DNA of 64,000 bases from an uncultured Acidobacteriaceae bacterium. GTDB lineage: Bacteria; Acidobacteriota; Terriglobia; Terriglobales; Acidobacteriaceae. The stretch covers positions 1 through 64,000 of the forward strand of contig CAIVDV010000064.1 in the NCBI GenBank assembly GCA_903904755.1, read 5' to 3'. How positions within the stretch are numbered: the first letter of the stretch is position 1; every line of letters begins with the position of its first letter. Of this stretch, positions 17,100 to 25,748 are shown piece after piece. The notes under the pieces were generated by a model. That model made no database searches and was not told where the DNA came from. It saw nothing but the letters and a program-made list of their open reading frames with translations. The position numbers and the translations under genes were made by a program.

Positions 17100-17332
17100 C
17101 ATTACGGATTCGCGCCATCATCAACCAGCACCCGGAATATCTTTTGGTAACCAGATTTCCCGGGTTATGCTGTCTGTGGTTTCCCTCATCTTTGTCGCTC
17201 CTTGGGCAAAGTTTCCTGCCGGGAATAAAATAGCCCGGTACATCCAAACCCGCTTGCGCACGCCCCAGGCTGGTTTCCCCCACCGATTTCCTGAAGCCAT
17301 CGCGCTTTCGGGAGAAATTGGCGTCTTTCACC

Positions 17333-19366
17333 ATGCTTGACGATTATCAAGTCCCGGCGGCAGCACTCGTTACTGCTCTGCTGCTCGCCTTCGGATACCT
17401 CGACCACCACTTCCGCAGCCCGCGCATCCGCCTCTGGATGCTTGCCATGCTCTGCGTCGAGGTACACTCCCTCTTTTTCTGGCGCGTCAGCAACAGCCAT
17501 TCCACCATCCTCCCCTGGGCCTTCAGCGGTGACCTCTCCCCCGCCAGCCCCTGGATGGCCGTCGTAGCCGAAGTTGCCCTCATGGTCAGCTCCGCGCTCT
17601 TCCTCGCCTCCCTCTCGCCACTCACCTTCCGCATCGGAAAAATGCGGATCATGTACGTCGTCCCCTACACCATCCCTCTCATCCTCTACTCCGTCCTCGT
17701 CTACTCCTTCGGCCGCGTTCCCGGCCACCTCTTCTGGGTCTATGTCGGGCTCGCCGTTTGGGTGCTCATCGCTGGCATGGCATGGAGCATCTCCCGCGGA
17801 ACCCTTCCCATCTGGCTCTCCTGCCTCATCGTCAGCGTCGCCGCCATCTGCAGCCTCCCCTTCTACCTCTACGGCAACGTCTACTGGCCCCTTCGTGTTG
17901 TCCAGTCCGGCAACATGCTCATGACCGCTCTGCTCGTCATCTACACCTTCCGACGCCTCACCCCCGGCGTCCTGCTTACCTCCCTCGGCTTCCTCGCATG
18001 GTCGCTGCCGCCGTTCTTCGGTCTGGAGTCCAACTCCGGCCTCTCCATACTCGCAATCTCCCTTGCACGCGCCATGATCCTCGGCAAGGTCGTCGTCGCC
18101 ATCGGACTCATCCTCATCGTCGTTGAAGACGAAATCGCCAAAAACCAGCTCGCCCGCCACCGCGAGCGCCGCGTCCGCCTCGAACTCGAAGCCTACGCCC
18201 GACAGGCCCTCACCGCACGCAACCTCGAAGAATTCGATCGCGAATCCGGAAAAATCTGCGCCGCCATCGTCCAGCACAGCCGCTTCACCCGCGCCGCCCT
18301 GCTCGCCCGCACCAACCAGGACTCCTTCACCCTCATCGGCGCCGCCGGTATGGATGGCGCCACTGTCGCTGCACTCGACGCCCTCGCCCAGCGCCTCGTT
18401 CCCGAAGCATTCAACCTCAACGGCCCTCGCATCGCCACCGACTCCAACACCCTCGACCTCGACCTCACCCCCTGGCTCACCCCAGGCGACGACCTCGAAC
18501 GCCTCCGCCTCACCCGCGTCGGCGCAGTCCCCATGCTCGGCCCGGAACGCACCGTCGAGGGCGCTATCTTCCTCTCCGGCCTCCGCCATCCGCAGGAAGA
18601 TCCCCGCGCGGATGACCTCCTCCCCGTCGAAGCGCTCGCGGGGCGAGTCCAGGCCGCCCGCTCCCAGGCACTCATGCTCGGCAAGCTCATTGACTCCGAG
18701 CGATTCGCCGGCGTCGGACAGCTCGCCACCAACGTCGCCCAGCAGCTCAACAACCCTCTCACCGTTATCCTCGGCTACGCCGCCATCCTCCAGGATGCTG
18801 TCGCCCATACCCACGACTTCCGAGCCGCAGAAACCATCCTCGTCGAAGCCCGCCGCATGAAGGCGCTCCTCGAGCGCATCGCCATGTTCTCCCGCCACTC
18901 CACTGAGCGATATTCCAGCTACTCCATCGCCGATCTCATGTCCGATATGGAGCAACTCCACCGCATGGAGTTCCTCACCCACGCCATCGACTTCCACATG
19001 CGCGTCGCCCCCAACCTCCCCGAACTCGTCGGCAACGCCCACCAGGTCCGCCAGTCCCTCATGCACGCCCTCCAGTGGGCCATTGAAAGCGTCGAGCGCC
19101 TCAGCTCCGACCAGGCCCGCGAAGTCCGTCTCGAGGCCACACCGTCCAAAGTCGGTGTCTGCGTCCTCATCGGCCACTCCGGCCGCGGCTTCGCACACCC
19201 TGACCGCGCCTTCGACTCCCTCTCCACCGGTGTCATGGGCACCGACGCCACCACCATCGGCCTCAGCCTCTGCGCCGCCATCATCCGCGAACACCAGGGC
19301 GACATCGAGGCCGTCAACCTCGAACCCTACGGCGCCGCCGTCCTCCTCGAACTCCCCTCAAACTAG
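17333..19366 (+). CDS. Membrane-bound histidine kinase homologue lacking catalytic residues
   Basis: A 677-aa protein: seven or so membrane segments (1-~265), a GAF-like sensor region (~285-440), then HisKA- and HATPase-like regions. The H-box aligns as VAQQLNNPLTVILGYAA, so the phosphoacceptor His and following acidic residue are Gln (Q470, Q471). The N-box segment reads LMHALQWAIES, with Trp in place of the Asn, and the G1 segment IGHSGRGF has His where the ATP-binding Asp is expected. All three catalytic features are therefore lost. It is probably a non-catalytic sensor or scaffold. No response regulator is adjacent. A TTG at 17318 is an alternative start. Its TAG stop overlaps the end of a MITE-like element. 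Confidence 0.75.
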   Translation: MLDDYQVPAAALVTALLLAFGYLDHHFRSPRIRLWMLAMLCVEVHSLFFWRVSNSHSTILPWAFSGDLSPASPWMAVVAEVALMVSSALFLASLSPLTFRIGKMRIMYVVPYTIPLILYSVLVYSFGRVPGHLFWVYVGLAVWVLIAGMAWSISRGTLPIWLSCLIVSVAAICSLPFYLYGNVYWPLRVVQSGNMLMTALLVIYTFRRLTPGVLLTSLGFLAWSLPPFFGLESNSGLSILAISLARAMILGKVVVAIGLILIVVEDEIAKNQLARHRERRVRLELEAYARQALTARNLEEFDRESGKICAAIVQHSRFTRAALLARTNQDSFTLIGAAGMDGATVAALDALAQRLVPEAFNLNGPRIATDSNTLDLDLTPWLTPGDDLERLRLTRVGAVPMLGPERTVEGAIFLSGLRHPQEDPRADDLLPVEALAGRVQAARSQALMLGKLIDSERFAGVGQLATNVAQQLNNPLTVILGYAAILQDAVAHTHDFRAAETILVEARRMKALLERIAMFSRHSTERYSSYSIADLMSDMEQLHRMEFLTHAIDFHMRVAPNLPELVGNAHQVRQSLMHALQWAIESVERLSSDQAREVRLEATPSKVGVCVLIGHSGRGFAHPDRAFDSLSTGVMGTDATTIGLSLCAAIIREHQGDIEAVNLEPYGAAVLLELPSN

Positions 19367-19646
19367 GGCCTGTTCCCACTACCGGGATGGATGGCGTTGC
19401 GAGCGTGAATCGGGCCAGGCAATTCTGGGCACGCAAGACCGAGCCCGAGAGCTGCGGCGACCCCACCGCCGAGGGCGAAAACGCAGTATGGCCCGATTTG
19501 CGCCGCAACCCGAAGGGACGGGGCCAGTTTTCCCCATTTCTGCGTCGCGCCTCGCTTCAGTAACCAGTTACAGCGCACTCGTCGTTTCTTGAACTGGGGA
19601 AAACTCCTCTCCCGTCGCCACCACTCAGGTAGTGGGAACAGGCCCT
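19365..19646. mobile_element. MITE-like element with 19-bp perfect terminal inverted repeats
   Basis: The left end GGGCCTGTTCCCACTACC (19366-19383) is the exact reverse complement of the right end (19628-19645), extended by one more matching base on each side. Between them are ~245 bp with no convincing gene but a second internal 11-bp inverted repeat, AGTTTTCCCCA (19526-19536) / TGGGGAAAACT (19595-19605). Size, perfect ends and lack of coding potential fit a non-autonomous miniature inverted-repeat element. No clear target-site duplication is visible. The left end supplies part of the TAG stop codon of the upstream kinase-like gene. Confidence 0.75.
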
Positions 19647-19770
19647 GACCCCCTGCGCCAGCGGCCCGCCACCCCAGGCCGCCACTGGCGCACCCTCCCC
19701 CGGGCCTGGCCCCCAGTCCTCCCCCTCGACCCCCCAAATCCCCCACCCAAAAAATCTCTCAAGATTTCTC

Positions 19771-19799
19771 TTGACTTCATTGACTCTATTTTGTAGAGT
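19771..19799 (+). promoter_or_regulatory. Sigma-70-like promoter with embedded palindromic operator
   Basis: TTGACT (19771-19776), a 17-bp spacer and TAGAGT (19794-19799) form a reasonable -35/-10 pair for the gene starting at 19853. A perfect inverted repeat ACTCTA-N5-TAGAGT (19783-19799) covers the spacer and the -10. Such a site is where the winged-helix regulator encoded in this operon (20469) would be expected to bind for autorepression. Confidence 0.6.
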
Positions 19800-19852
19800 T
19801 CTCTTCATCGAGGAACACTCTACGAAGTTCCCCGCCGAAAGGAACCTCCACC

Positions 19853-20476
19853 ATGACCGATTCCAACAGCTCCCCTGCCGACACCGCTGAACTCCGCGAG
19901 CGCCTCGCCATCATCGAGTCCATGCTCACCGAAGGCCGCTCCAAAACCGAATCCTGGGGATGGAGCTTCGTCGTCTGGGGCGTCGCCTACTACGTCGCCA
20001 CCGCATGGGCCACCCTCGGCGAAGCCAAATTTGCCTGGCCCATCACCATGCTCGCCGCTGCCGCCATCACCTCCATCGGCGCATTCAAAACCCGCGAGCA
20101 CCAGGCCGAAACCACCCTCAGCCGCGCCATCGGCATCATCTGGATGGCCATGGGCTGCTCGCTCTTTGTCATTTGCATCTGCGTCGCCTCCAGTGGCCAC
20201 GCCGAGCAGCATGTCTTCCTCGCCATGATTGAGACCGCACTCGGCACCGCCAACGTCACCTCCGGCGCGCTCCTGCGCTGGCGCGTACAAATGCTGGTCG
20301 GCATCGCTTGGTGGGTGGCGGCGGCATCCACATGCTTTGCCTCTATCCCCCAAACCGGATACATCTTTCTTGGCGCCATCTTTGTCTGCCAAATCCTCTT
20401 TGGCATCTACATGATGGTTGGCGAAGCCAGACAGCGTCGCGCCAGCGCCGCGCGCTCCGGTGCCAGCCATGCCTGA
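19853..20476 (+). CDS. Integral membrane protein of unknown function in regulator operon
   Basis: A 207-aa protein with a short charged N-terminal helix (ELRERLAIIESML) and about five hydrophobic segments (for example FVVWGVAYYVATAWATL, WPITMLAAAAITSIGAF, IGIIWMAMGCSLFVICICV, FLGAIFVCQILFGIYMMV). No catalytic motif is recognised. Ribosome-binding site AAAGGAA precedes ATG 19853. It overlaps the downstream winged-helix regulator by 8 nt, so the pair is co-translated, an arrangement common for small membrane proteins controlled by a cognate HTH_34/PadR-like repressor. Confidence 0.65.
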   Translation: MTDSNSSPADTAELRERLAIIESMLTEGRSKTESWGWSFVVWGVAYYVATAWATLGEAKFAWPITMLAAAAITSIGAFKTREHQAETTLSRAIGIIWMAMGCSLFVICICVASSGHAEQHVFLAMIETALGTANVTSGALLRWRVQMLVGIAWWVAAASTCFASIPQTGYIFLGAIFVCQILFGIYMMVGEARQRRASAARSGASHA

Positions 20477-20771
20477 GCTGCCCGAACTCAACCCCATCAT
20501 CCACGGCAAACTCCGCCTGGCCCTGCTCTCGCTGCTGGCCACCGTCGAAGAAGCCGAATTCACCTGGCTCCGCGCCAAAACCGGCTCTACGGACGGCAAC
20601 CTCGGCGCACAACTCCTCAAACTCGAAGAGGCCGGCTACGTCGAAATGGAAAAGCGCTTCGTCCTGCGCAAACCCCAAACCCTCTACCGCATCACCGAAT
20701 CCGGGCGCACCGCACTCACCCAGTACGTCCAGGCCCTTCGCCAACTCCTCGGCGCCGCCATCGACGCCTGA
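20469..20771 (+). CDS. Winged-helix transcriptional regulator (HTH_34 type)
   Basis: A 100-aa single-domain DNA-binding protein. The sequence HGKLRLALLSLLATVEEAEFTWLRAKTGSTDGNLGAQLLKLEEAGYVEMEKRFVLRKPQTLYRIT.SG follows the winged-helix family typified by small MarR/HTH_34 regulators (GNL..HL.KLE.AGYV..K.F), with the wing in the RKPQT loop. It likely binds the ACTCTA-N5-TAGAGT palindrome in the operon promoter. The start is ATG 20469, inside the preceding gene's last codons; the frame is open further upstream but that extension is Ala/Pro-rich and unlike the family. The effector is unknown. Confidence 0.85.
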   Translation: MPELPELNPIIHGKLRLALLSLLATVEEAEFTWLRAKTGSTDGNLGAQLLKLEEAGYVEMEKRFVLRKPQTLYRITESGRTALTQYVQALRQLLGAAIDA

Positions 20772-20794
20772 ACCGCAAACCCAACTACCTCTCC

Positions 20795-20833
20795 GGGTGC
20801 CCCCGGTCTCGCTTCTGAGACCGGGGATCAGCC
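20795..20833. repeat. REP-like palindrome, family A (copy 1)
   Basis: GGGTGCCCCCGG... with a perfect 10-bp stem CCCCGGTCTC / GAGACCGGGG and a 6-nt loop, then ATCAG. It lies between the winged-helix gene and the next membrane-protein gene. Related copies occur at 22006-22083, 34001-34036 and 37361-37400. Confidence 0.75.
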
Positions 20834-20870
20834 AACCCAACCCCCAACCCTTTCCCCAGGGAGATCCGCC

Positions 20871-21440
20871 ATGCACCACACACTCACCGCCAACGAAATC
20901 CAGGGCCGCGCCACCGGCGCCATCTTCTTCGCCGCCTTCGGCACCCTCTGGATCGCCCTCGCCCTCTACGCCCGCGAAAGCCTCCGCCCCGCTTCCCTCG
21001 CCTGGCTCGCCATGATCCTCATCGTCCTGCTCGTCATGGCCCGCTGGGTCTACCGCCAGGCCGGCCGCTTCCCCACCCTGCCCGGCAACCCCGCCCAAAC
21101 CCGCACCTTCAACCGCGTCAACCTCATCCAGTGGATCGCCGTCGCCCTCACCGCCTTCACCTTTTCCCGACTCCACATCGACGCCTATGTCCTCTCCGCC
21201 ATCACCGCCATCGTCGGCGTCCATCTCTTCCCCCTCGCCCGCCTCTTCCGCTATCGCCCCCACTACTTCACCGGCGGCCTACTCTGCGCCTGGGCACTCG
21301 TCAGCGCCCTCGCCTTCCCCCTCGATCGCATGCAGGGCCTCACCGCCATAGGCACCGGCATCCTCCTCCTCGCCTCCTCCTACCTCACGCTCGACCTCGC
21401 CGCCGCCAAACTCCGCCGCACCCATCCACTCCCCTGCTAG
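20871..21440 (+). CDS. Multi-pass membrane protein of unknown function
   Basis: A 189-aa protein with about six hydrophobic helices (for example ATGAIFFAAFGTLWIALALYA, LAWLAMILIVLLVMARWVY, LLCAWALVSALAF, TGILLLASSYLTLDLA) and short loops. I recognise no family motif. CAGGGAG precedes ATG 20871. It follows the winged-helix regulator on the same strand, with a palindromic repeat in the ~100-nt gap, so it may be the third gene of that operon or separately transcribed. Confidence 0.6.
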   Translation: MHHTLTANEIQGRATGAIFFAAFGTLWIALALYARESLRPASLAWLAMILIVLLVMARWVYRQAGRFPTLPGNPAQTRTFNRVNLIQWIAVALTAFTFSRLHIDAYVLSAITAIVGVHLFPLARLFRYRPHYFTGGLLCAWALVSALAFPLDRMQGLTAIGTGILLLASSYLTLDLAAAKLRRTHPLPC

Positions 21441-21551
21441 CCCAATTCCTGCGCCCCCAGTCCCTCAGTCCCTGCGTCCCTACCCAACCCCCACCAACCT
21501 GTGCAACCATTGTCCCCAGCACACTTCTCCCCCACTCGGAGGGCCCAGCAT

Positions 21552-21989
21552 ATGCAGGATTGGGACGCACGCTTTCTCGAAATGGCCATCCTCGTCTCCA
21601 AATGGAGCAAGGACCCCAGCACACAGGTCGGCTCCGTCATCACCAAGGGCAAATTCGTCGTCTCCCTCGGCTTCAACGGCCACCCCGCCGGCGTCCACGA
21701 CTCTCCAGACCGCCTCGAAAACCGCGAAGTCAAGTACCGCACCATCATCCACGCCGAGGTCAACGCCATCCTCTCCGCCGGCAAAGACCTCCACGGATGC
21801 ACCCTCTACGTCTGGCCCTTCATGCCCTGCAGCCAGTGCGCCTCCATCATCATCCAGGCCGGCATCCGCCGCGTCGTCACCGTCCCCAACACCTCCGAAC
21901 GCTGGGCCGAATCCTTCCGCTACACCACCGAACTCTTCCACGAAGCCGGCGTCGAACTCATCGTCCGCGACCCCAATCCGCAGCCCTGA
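21552..21989 (+). CDS. Deoxycytidylate/cytidine deaminase-family zinc enzyme
   Basis: A 145-aa deaminase of the dCMP deaminase/ComE-like class. It has the zinc-binding and proton-shuttle motif HAEVNAIL and the PCSQC zinc pair in WPFMPCSQCASIIIQAGI. The N-terminal WDARFLEMAILVSKWSKDPSTQVGSVI is typical of dCMP deaminases, which convert dCMP to dUMP for thymidylate synthesis. The start ATG 21552 has GGAGGG nine bases upstream; the frame extends to 21501 but with an atypical leader. No nucleotide-metabolism neighbours, so the exact substrate is inferred only from family similarity. Confidence 0.85.
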   Translation: MQDWDARFLEMAILVSKWSKDPSTQVGSVITKGKFVVSLGFNGHPAGVHDSPDRLENREVKYRTIIHAEVNAILSAGKDLHGCTLYVWPFMPCSQCASIIIQAGIRRVVTVPNTSERWAESFRYTTELFHEAGVELIVRDPNPQP

Positions 21990-22005
21990 CGCACACCCCA
22001 AATAA

Positions 22006-22083
22006 GGGTGCCCCCGGTGACCGTTTCCAACTCACAAGTGCGGGTGCCCCCGGTCCCCCGCATTCGGGGACCGGGGTGATCAG
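22006..22083. repeat. REP-like palindromes, family A (tandem copies 2a and 2b)
   Basis: Two adjacent units each begin GGGTGCCCCCGGT. The first (from 22006) lacks the closing arm. The second (22042-22083) has a long stem, CCCCGGTCCCC / GGGGACCGGGG around GCATTC, followed by TGATCAG as in copy 1. Confidence 0.7.
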
Positions 22084-22355
22084 CACACCCGGCAGAACGG
22101 TGCCTTTTGGCTGTCATGCCCGAAGGGAATCTGCTGTTGCTCTTGGCGGGCGGCCCACTTCAGCCCAACCACAAAATCTGGGGCACCCCATCCTCGCCAC
22201 GTCTTTGTTTTTGTGGCTACGAGCCCCCGCAGACAGGTCTTCGTCCGTGAGGAAATCTGGGCGGGAGCGACAAATGCCAGCCCTGTTCATGCCTTTGTCC
22301 TTCCTGTCCGCTGCCACCCCGCAAACCCAAATCGCAAGTCTCCCGCATTCCAAAC

Positions 22356-22388
22356 AAAAAAAGGGCCGCGCTCCCCCGAGCGCGGCCC
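22356..22388 (-). terminator. Intrinsic terminator of the giant Ig-like protein gene
   Basis: An 11-bp perfect GC-rich stem (GGGCCGCGCTC / GAGCGCGGCCC, 4-nt loop) flanked on the plus strand by seven A residues at 22356-22362, which gives a U tract when transcribed from the minus strand. It lies 15 bp past the stop of the gene at 22404-25748. This is a textbook rho-independent terminator. Confidence 0.85.
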
Positions 22389-22403
22389 AAATCCTGTTTC
22401 TCC

Positions 22404-25400
22404 CTACTGCACCGTCAGCGATAACGTGGCGGTGCGCGGCTGCGCTCCGCCCGTACCGGTAACCGTCAGCGTATACGTTCCAGGAAGCGTGGTCGCTGCA
22501 GGTGTCAGCTTCAGCGCGGATACGCCGGAACCCGTCACCGTTGCAGGGGTGAATACGCCCTTGCAACCCGTCGGCAATCCCGAAACCGTCAGCGCGACGC
22601 TGCCGTTGAAGCCGCTCAGCGCACCCACCGTTACCGATTCCGTGCTGGACGAGCCCCTGGTTACAATCACGCCCGCGTCAGCAGTCGTCACCGTGAAATC
22701 GGCAATCGTGATGCTGCCGTTTACCGTCTGCGTTTGCCCGAAAGTGTCGGTCACCGTCAACACCACCGGCGAAACTCCCAGCACCGTCGGAGTTCCGGAA
22801 AGGATACCGCCGACAGAGAGCGACACTCCAGTTGGCAGGCCAGTCGCAGTCCACTTCAGTGCTCCCACGCCGCCAGTGGCAGTCGCGCCACCCTTGTAGG
22901 GTGCGTTGATCAGGCTCGCCGGCAGACTAACCTTCCCAATCACAATCGGTGGAACCACTTTGATCGTCACGGTCTGGTTATATGTGGCAACCTGCCCAAT
23001 TCCGTCCTGCACCGTAAGCGTCACTGCAAATACCCCATCGCTCAGCGGTGTTCCAGAGATGACTCCACCTGATGTGATGGAAACACCTCCGGGCAAGCCG
23101 GTTGCTGACCACGTGCGAGCGTGGACGCCGCCCGAGGCCGACGCCGAACCCGTGTAAAGGCGACCAACATACCCCGTAGCCGGCAAGCGAACCGCTCCCA
23201 TCACCACCGGCGCAGCCGCCAGGATTGAGATGTTCTTCCTGAAGCTCCTCGCCAGCCCAACGCTGTCCGTCACGGTGATTGTTGGGACATAGGCCGCAAC
23301 GCTCGAAGGGTTGCCCGAGATCGTGCCGTCCGCACCAATGGTAACGCCATCAGGCAGTCCCACAGCCGTCCACGTCAGTGCACCCGTTCCGCCCGTCGCT
23401 GCAACCGAACCCGTGTAGGCAAAGCCCGCATATCCCGCTGCCGGAACATTCAGCGTTCCCCACACTATCGCCGGATCCGTCGCCAGAACCACCGTCCCCG
23501 TCGTGGTTTTCACTTGCCCAATGCTGTCCGTCACCCGCAGCGTCACATGGTAGGTGCCGGCAAGCGTTGGTGTACCCGAAATCGTTCCATCCGGCGTAAT
23601 CGTAACCCCTGCCGGCAGCCCTGAGGACTTCCAGGTAAGCGTTCCAATTCCACCAGAGGCGCTGGCCGAACCCGAGTAGGCGACGCCCTTGTATCCGTTG
23701 GCTGGCAGGTTGATCGTGCCCAGCGTAATCGCAGGAGGCGCGGCAATCGTCAGGCTCAGGTTCGTATGAACCGTCTCGCCAACGCTGTCGCTTACCGAAA
23801 TCACAACCGAGTAGACCCCGTTGAGCCCAACTGAAGGCGTACCGCTGATCGCCGTACCATCAAAACTGAGCGCATTCGGCAAGCCGCTCACACTCACCGT
23901 GAAGGGTCCAACTCCACCCGCCGGAACCACATCGGTCGTCGCATACGCCACGCCAACCTGGCCGTCAGGCAGTGCAGTCGGATTGCCAAGGCTCAACCCC
24001 GGCGCAATCGTCATCGATACGGCGGTGCAGTTGCCCGAGCCATCCACCGTGCCGGTGAAGCTGGCCAGTTCCCCATTCACCAGCGAACTCGCCGGCGAAA
24101 CATAGTTGATGCTGGCAGGCAGCGTCGCCGTCTGTCCGCCCGGGTTGCCCTTGCCACCACCGATATCAATTGAGGAGGCACCCACCGACGTAATCACCTT
24201 GTTCGTCGCAGAGCACGCAACCGGAACACCCACAGCCGAAACCGTCAGCGTCGCCGTGGCAGAGTTCGAGCAGCCCAGATGGTCCGTCACCTGAATCGTG
24301 ACTGAAGGCGTACCCGTAGTCGTTGGCGTACCCGTAATCGCATTGCCCACCAGCGCCAAACCAACTGTTGCCAGCTTGTTCGTCGGTTCGGCAAACGTGT
24401 AAGGCGCTACGCCGCCCGTGATGTTGATTGTCTGGCTATACGCCGTACCAACAGTCGCCGGGGCCAGCGTGAACGGGCTCGCGAAGACAATCGGCGAATC
24501 CCCAACAATCAGGTTCGTGGAGCCGCTCGTCGAGGTGCTGTTGGTCGTATCCGTAACCGTAATCGTCAACGGAAACGTTCCAATCGCCGTCGGGCTGCCG
24601 CTGATCGTATTGCCCGTCAGCGTCAAACCAGCAGGCAATCCGGTTACGGCATAGGTCAGCGTATCCCCGGGGTTGCCCGGCGTGGCGCTGATGACCTGGC
24701 TGTACGAAACCCCATACTCCCCGCCTGCAATCGATGCATTCAGCGTCGGGGCAATCGGCAGCGGCGGAGCTGCGGGAATCTTGCCATCAAAATTGATGCC
24801 GGCATTCTGCGCCACGATAAACGCGCCCAAATCGCCCGGGCTCGGGCCAATCGCACCCGGCGTATCGCCATTCGGACCAACCAGTGCTTCATTGGTCGCC
24901 GGGTCGCGCTGTCCTGTGTACTTGTAGAACTCAAAGCGGTAAACCACGCCGGTCGCCCCAGGATCCAGCGCCACCCCGGTCAAATCAATCTGACCGGAAC
25001 CAGGGCTGCCCGAATCCACCTGAAGCAGTTGCCACTCCATCTGCACCTGCGTCTGTGCCTTCTTCAGAACCGCGTTCTCGGCCACCAGGTCTTCCACGGC
25101 AACGTCTTTCACCGTGCCCGTCGCCGTCACCTTCACCCAGCGCGGCTCGCCAAACTCATACCCCAGCGGCTGCGGAGCAACAATCACCACATTCACCGCT
25201 GGCGGCTGCGGAACGTTGTTCACAATCACAACAGGTCCCACCGTCCAAACCGGGTTCGGCACCGTCGCCAAAACCGGAACCAGCGTGCTCGATCCCGGTG
25301 TCGCTTCCACCAGCCACTTGTACGTCACATTCGGCGTGGCCACCGACGTGCTCACGCCAAAGTGGTCGCACGGATAATTCGGCCCATAGCTGGGCGCGCC

Positions 25401-25748
25401 ATAAGGCCAGCAACTGTCCGAAGGGCTCACCGGAAGGGTTCCAGAAGGGGTACCGGAAGACCAACCACCGGCCCCGTAGGTCGCCTCGTAAACAATCTTC
25501 ACGCCCGTTCCCGTCGATGTCACCACCGGGCTGCCGTAACGCTCCATCCCGGGCCAACGGCTCGCATCGCCAAACAGCGACGTAATCTCGCTCGGCGTGA
25601 TTCCCTCAATGTCAATCTCAAAGCCGTGTGCCGTCTCACCCGTATCGTTCACTACGTCAAAGTTAGCCAACGATCCATACACACCGGCTGAAGCCGGAAC
25701 CGCCACGACAGCGCACATCAGCAGAACAAACCAAATCTTTTTAATCAC
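22404..25748 (-). CDS. Very large secreted protein with tandem Ig-like (He_PIG type) repeats
   Basis: An 1114-aa exported protein with signal peptide (MIKKIWFVLLMCAVVAVPASA) and a unique N-terminal region (~22-330) not recognised, followed by a ladder of ~85-95-residue beta repeats. Each repeat carries the pattern LPAGVTI..DGTISGTPT..G.Y.V.L.VTDS.GQ, the putative-Ig signature found in bacterial surface proteins. At least seven units are visible. The last ~90 residues form a different beta domain (SVTVGALSGFNGSVALTVSGLP). The role is probably adhesion or matrix binding. GTG start with AGGGAAAGC upstream. A perfect terminator follows. The upstream region has a motif shared with the gene at 16.1-17.0 kb. 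Confidence 0.8.
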   Translation of the reverse strand: MIKKIWFVLLMCAVVAVPASAGVYGSLANFDVVNDTGETAHGFEIDIEGITPSEITSLFGDASRWPGMERYGSPVVTSTGTGVKIVYEATYGAGGWSSGTPSGTLPVSPSDSCWPYGAPSYGPNYPCDHFGVSTSVATPNVTYKWLVEATPGSSTLVPVLATVPNPVWTVGPVVIVNNVPQPPAVNVVIVAPQPLGYEFGEPRWVKVTATGTVKDVAVEDLVAENAVLKKAQTQVQMEWQLLQVDSGSPGSGQIDLTGVALDPGATGVVYRFEFYKYTGQRDPATNEALVGPNGDTPGAIGPSPGDLGAFIVAQNAGINFDGKIPAAPPLPIAPTLNASIAGGEYGVSYSQVISATPGNPGDTLTYAVTGLPAGLTLTGNTISGSPTAIGTFPLTITVTDTTNSTSTSGSTNLIVGDSPIVFASPFTLAPATVGTAYSQTINITGGVAPYTFAEPTNKLATVGLALVGNAITGTPTTTGTPSVTIQVTDHLGCSNSATATLTVSAVGVPVACSATNKVITSVGASSIDIGGGKGNPGGQTATLPASINYVSPASSLVNGELASFTGTVDGSGNCTAVSMTIAPGLSLGNPTALPDGQVGVAYATTDVVPAGGVGPFTVSVSGLPNALSFDGTAISGTPSVGLNGVYSVVISVSDSVGETVHTNLSLTIAAPPAITLGTINLPANGYKGVAYSGSASASGGIGTLTWKSSGLPAGVTITPDGTISGTPTLAGTYHVTLRVTDSIGQVKTTTGTVVLATDPAIVWGTLNVPAAGYAGFAYTGSVAATGGTGALTWTAVGLPDGVTIGADGTISGNPSSVAAYVPTITVTDSVGLARSFRKNISILAAAPVVMGAVRLPATGYVGRLYTGSASASGGVHARTWSATGLPGGVSITSGGVISGTPLSDGVFAVTLTVQDGIGQVATYNQTVTIKVVPPIVIGKVSLPASLINAPYKGGATATGGVGALKWTATGLPTGVSLSVGGILSGTPTVLGVSPVVLTVTDTFGQTQTVNGSITIADFTVTTADAGVIVTRGSSSTESVTVGALSGFNGSVALTVSGLPTGCKGVFTPATVTGSGVSALKLTPAATTLPGTYTLTVTGTGGAQPRTATLSLTVQ

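Larger units (their letters stand above)
21990..22403. other. 414-bp gene-free stretch with palindromic repeats
   Basis: Contains two family-A repeat copies (22006-22083), a region with GGGGCACCCCATCCTCGCC near 22182 that resembles other short intergenic repeats but has no second copy found here, and a strong terminator (22356-22388) belonging to the minus-strand gene that follows. No reading frame in it has codon use like the neighbouring genes. Confidence 0.6.

Noticed and set aside
17186-19294. Long minus-strand frame (~700 codons) opposite the kinase-like gene
   Set aside because: Antisense shadow of a GC-rich gene; the composition (Asp/Glu/Gly/Val-rich) and lack of any motif are typical of such shadows.
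19083-19592. Plus-strand frame spanning the kinase-like gene end and the MITE
   Set aside because: Ser/Pro-rich shadow that merely continues into the element; no ribosome-binding site and no similarity.
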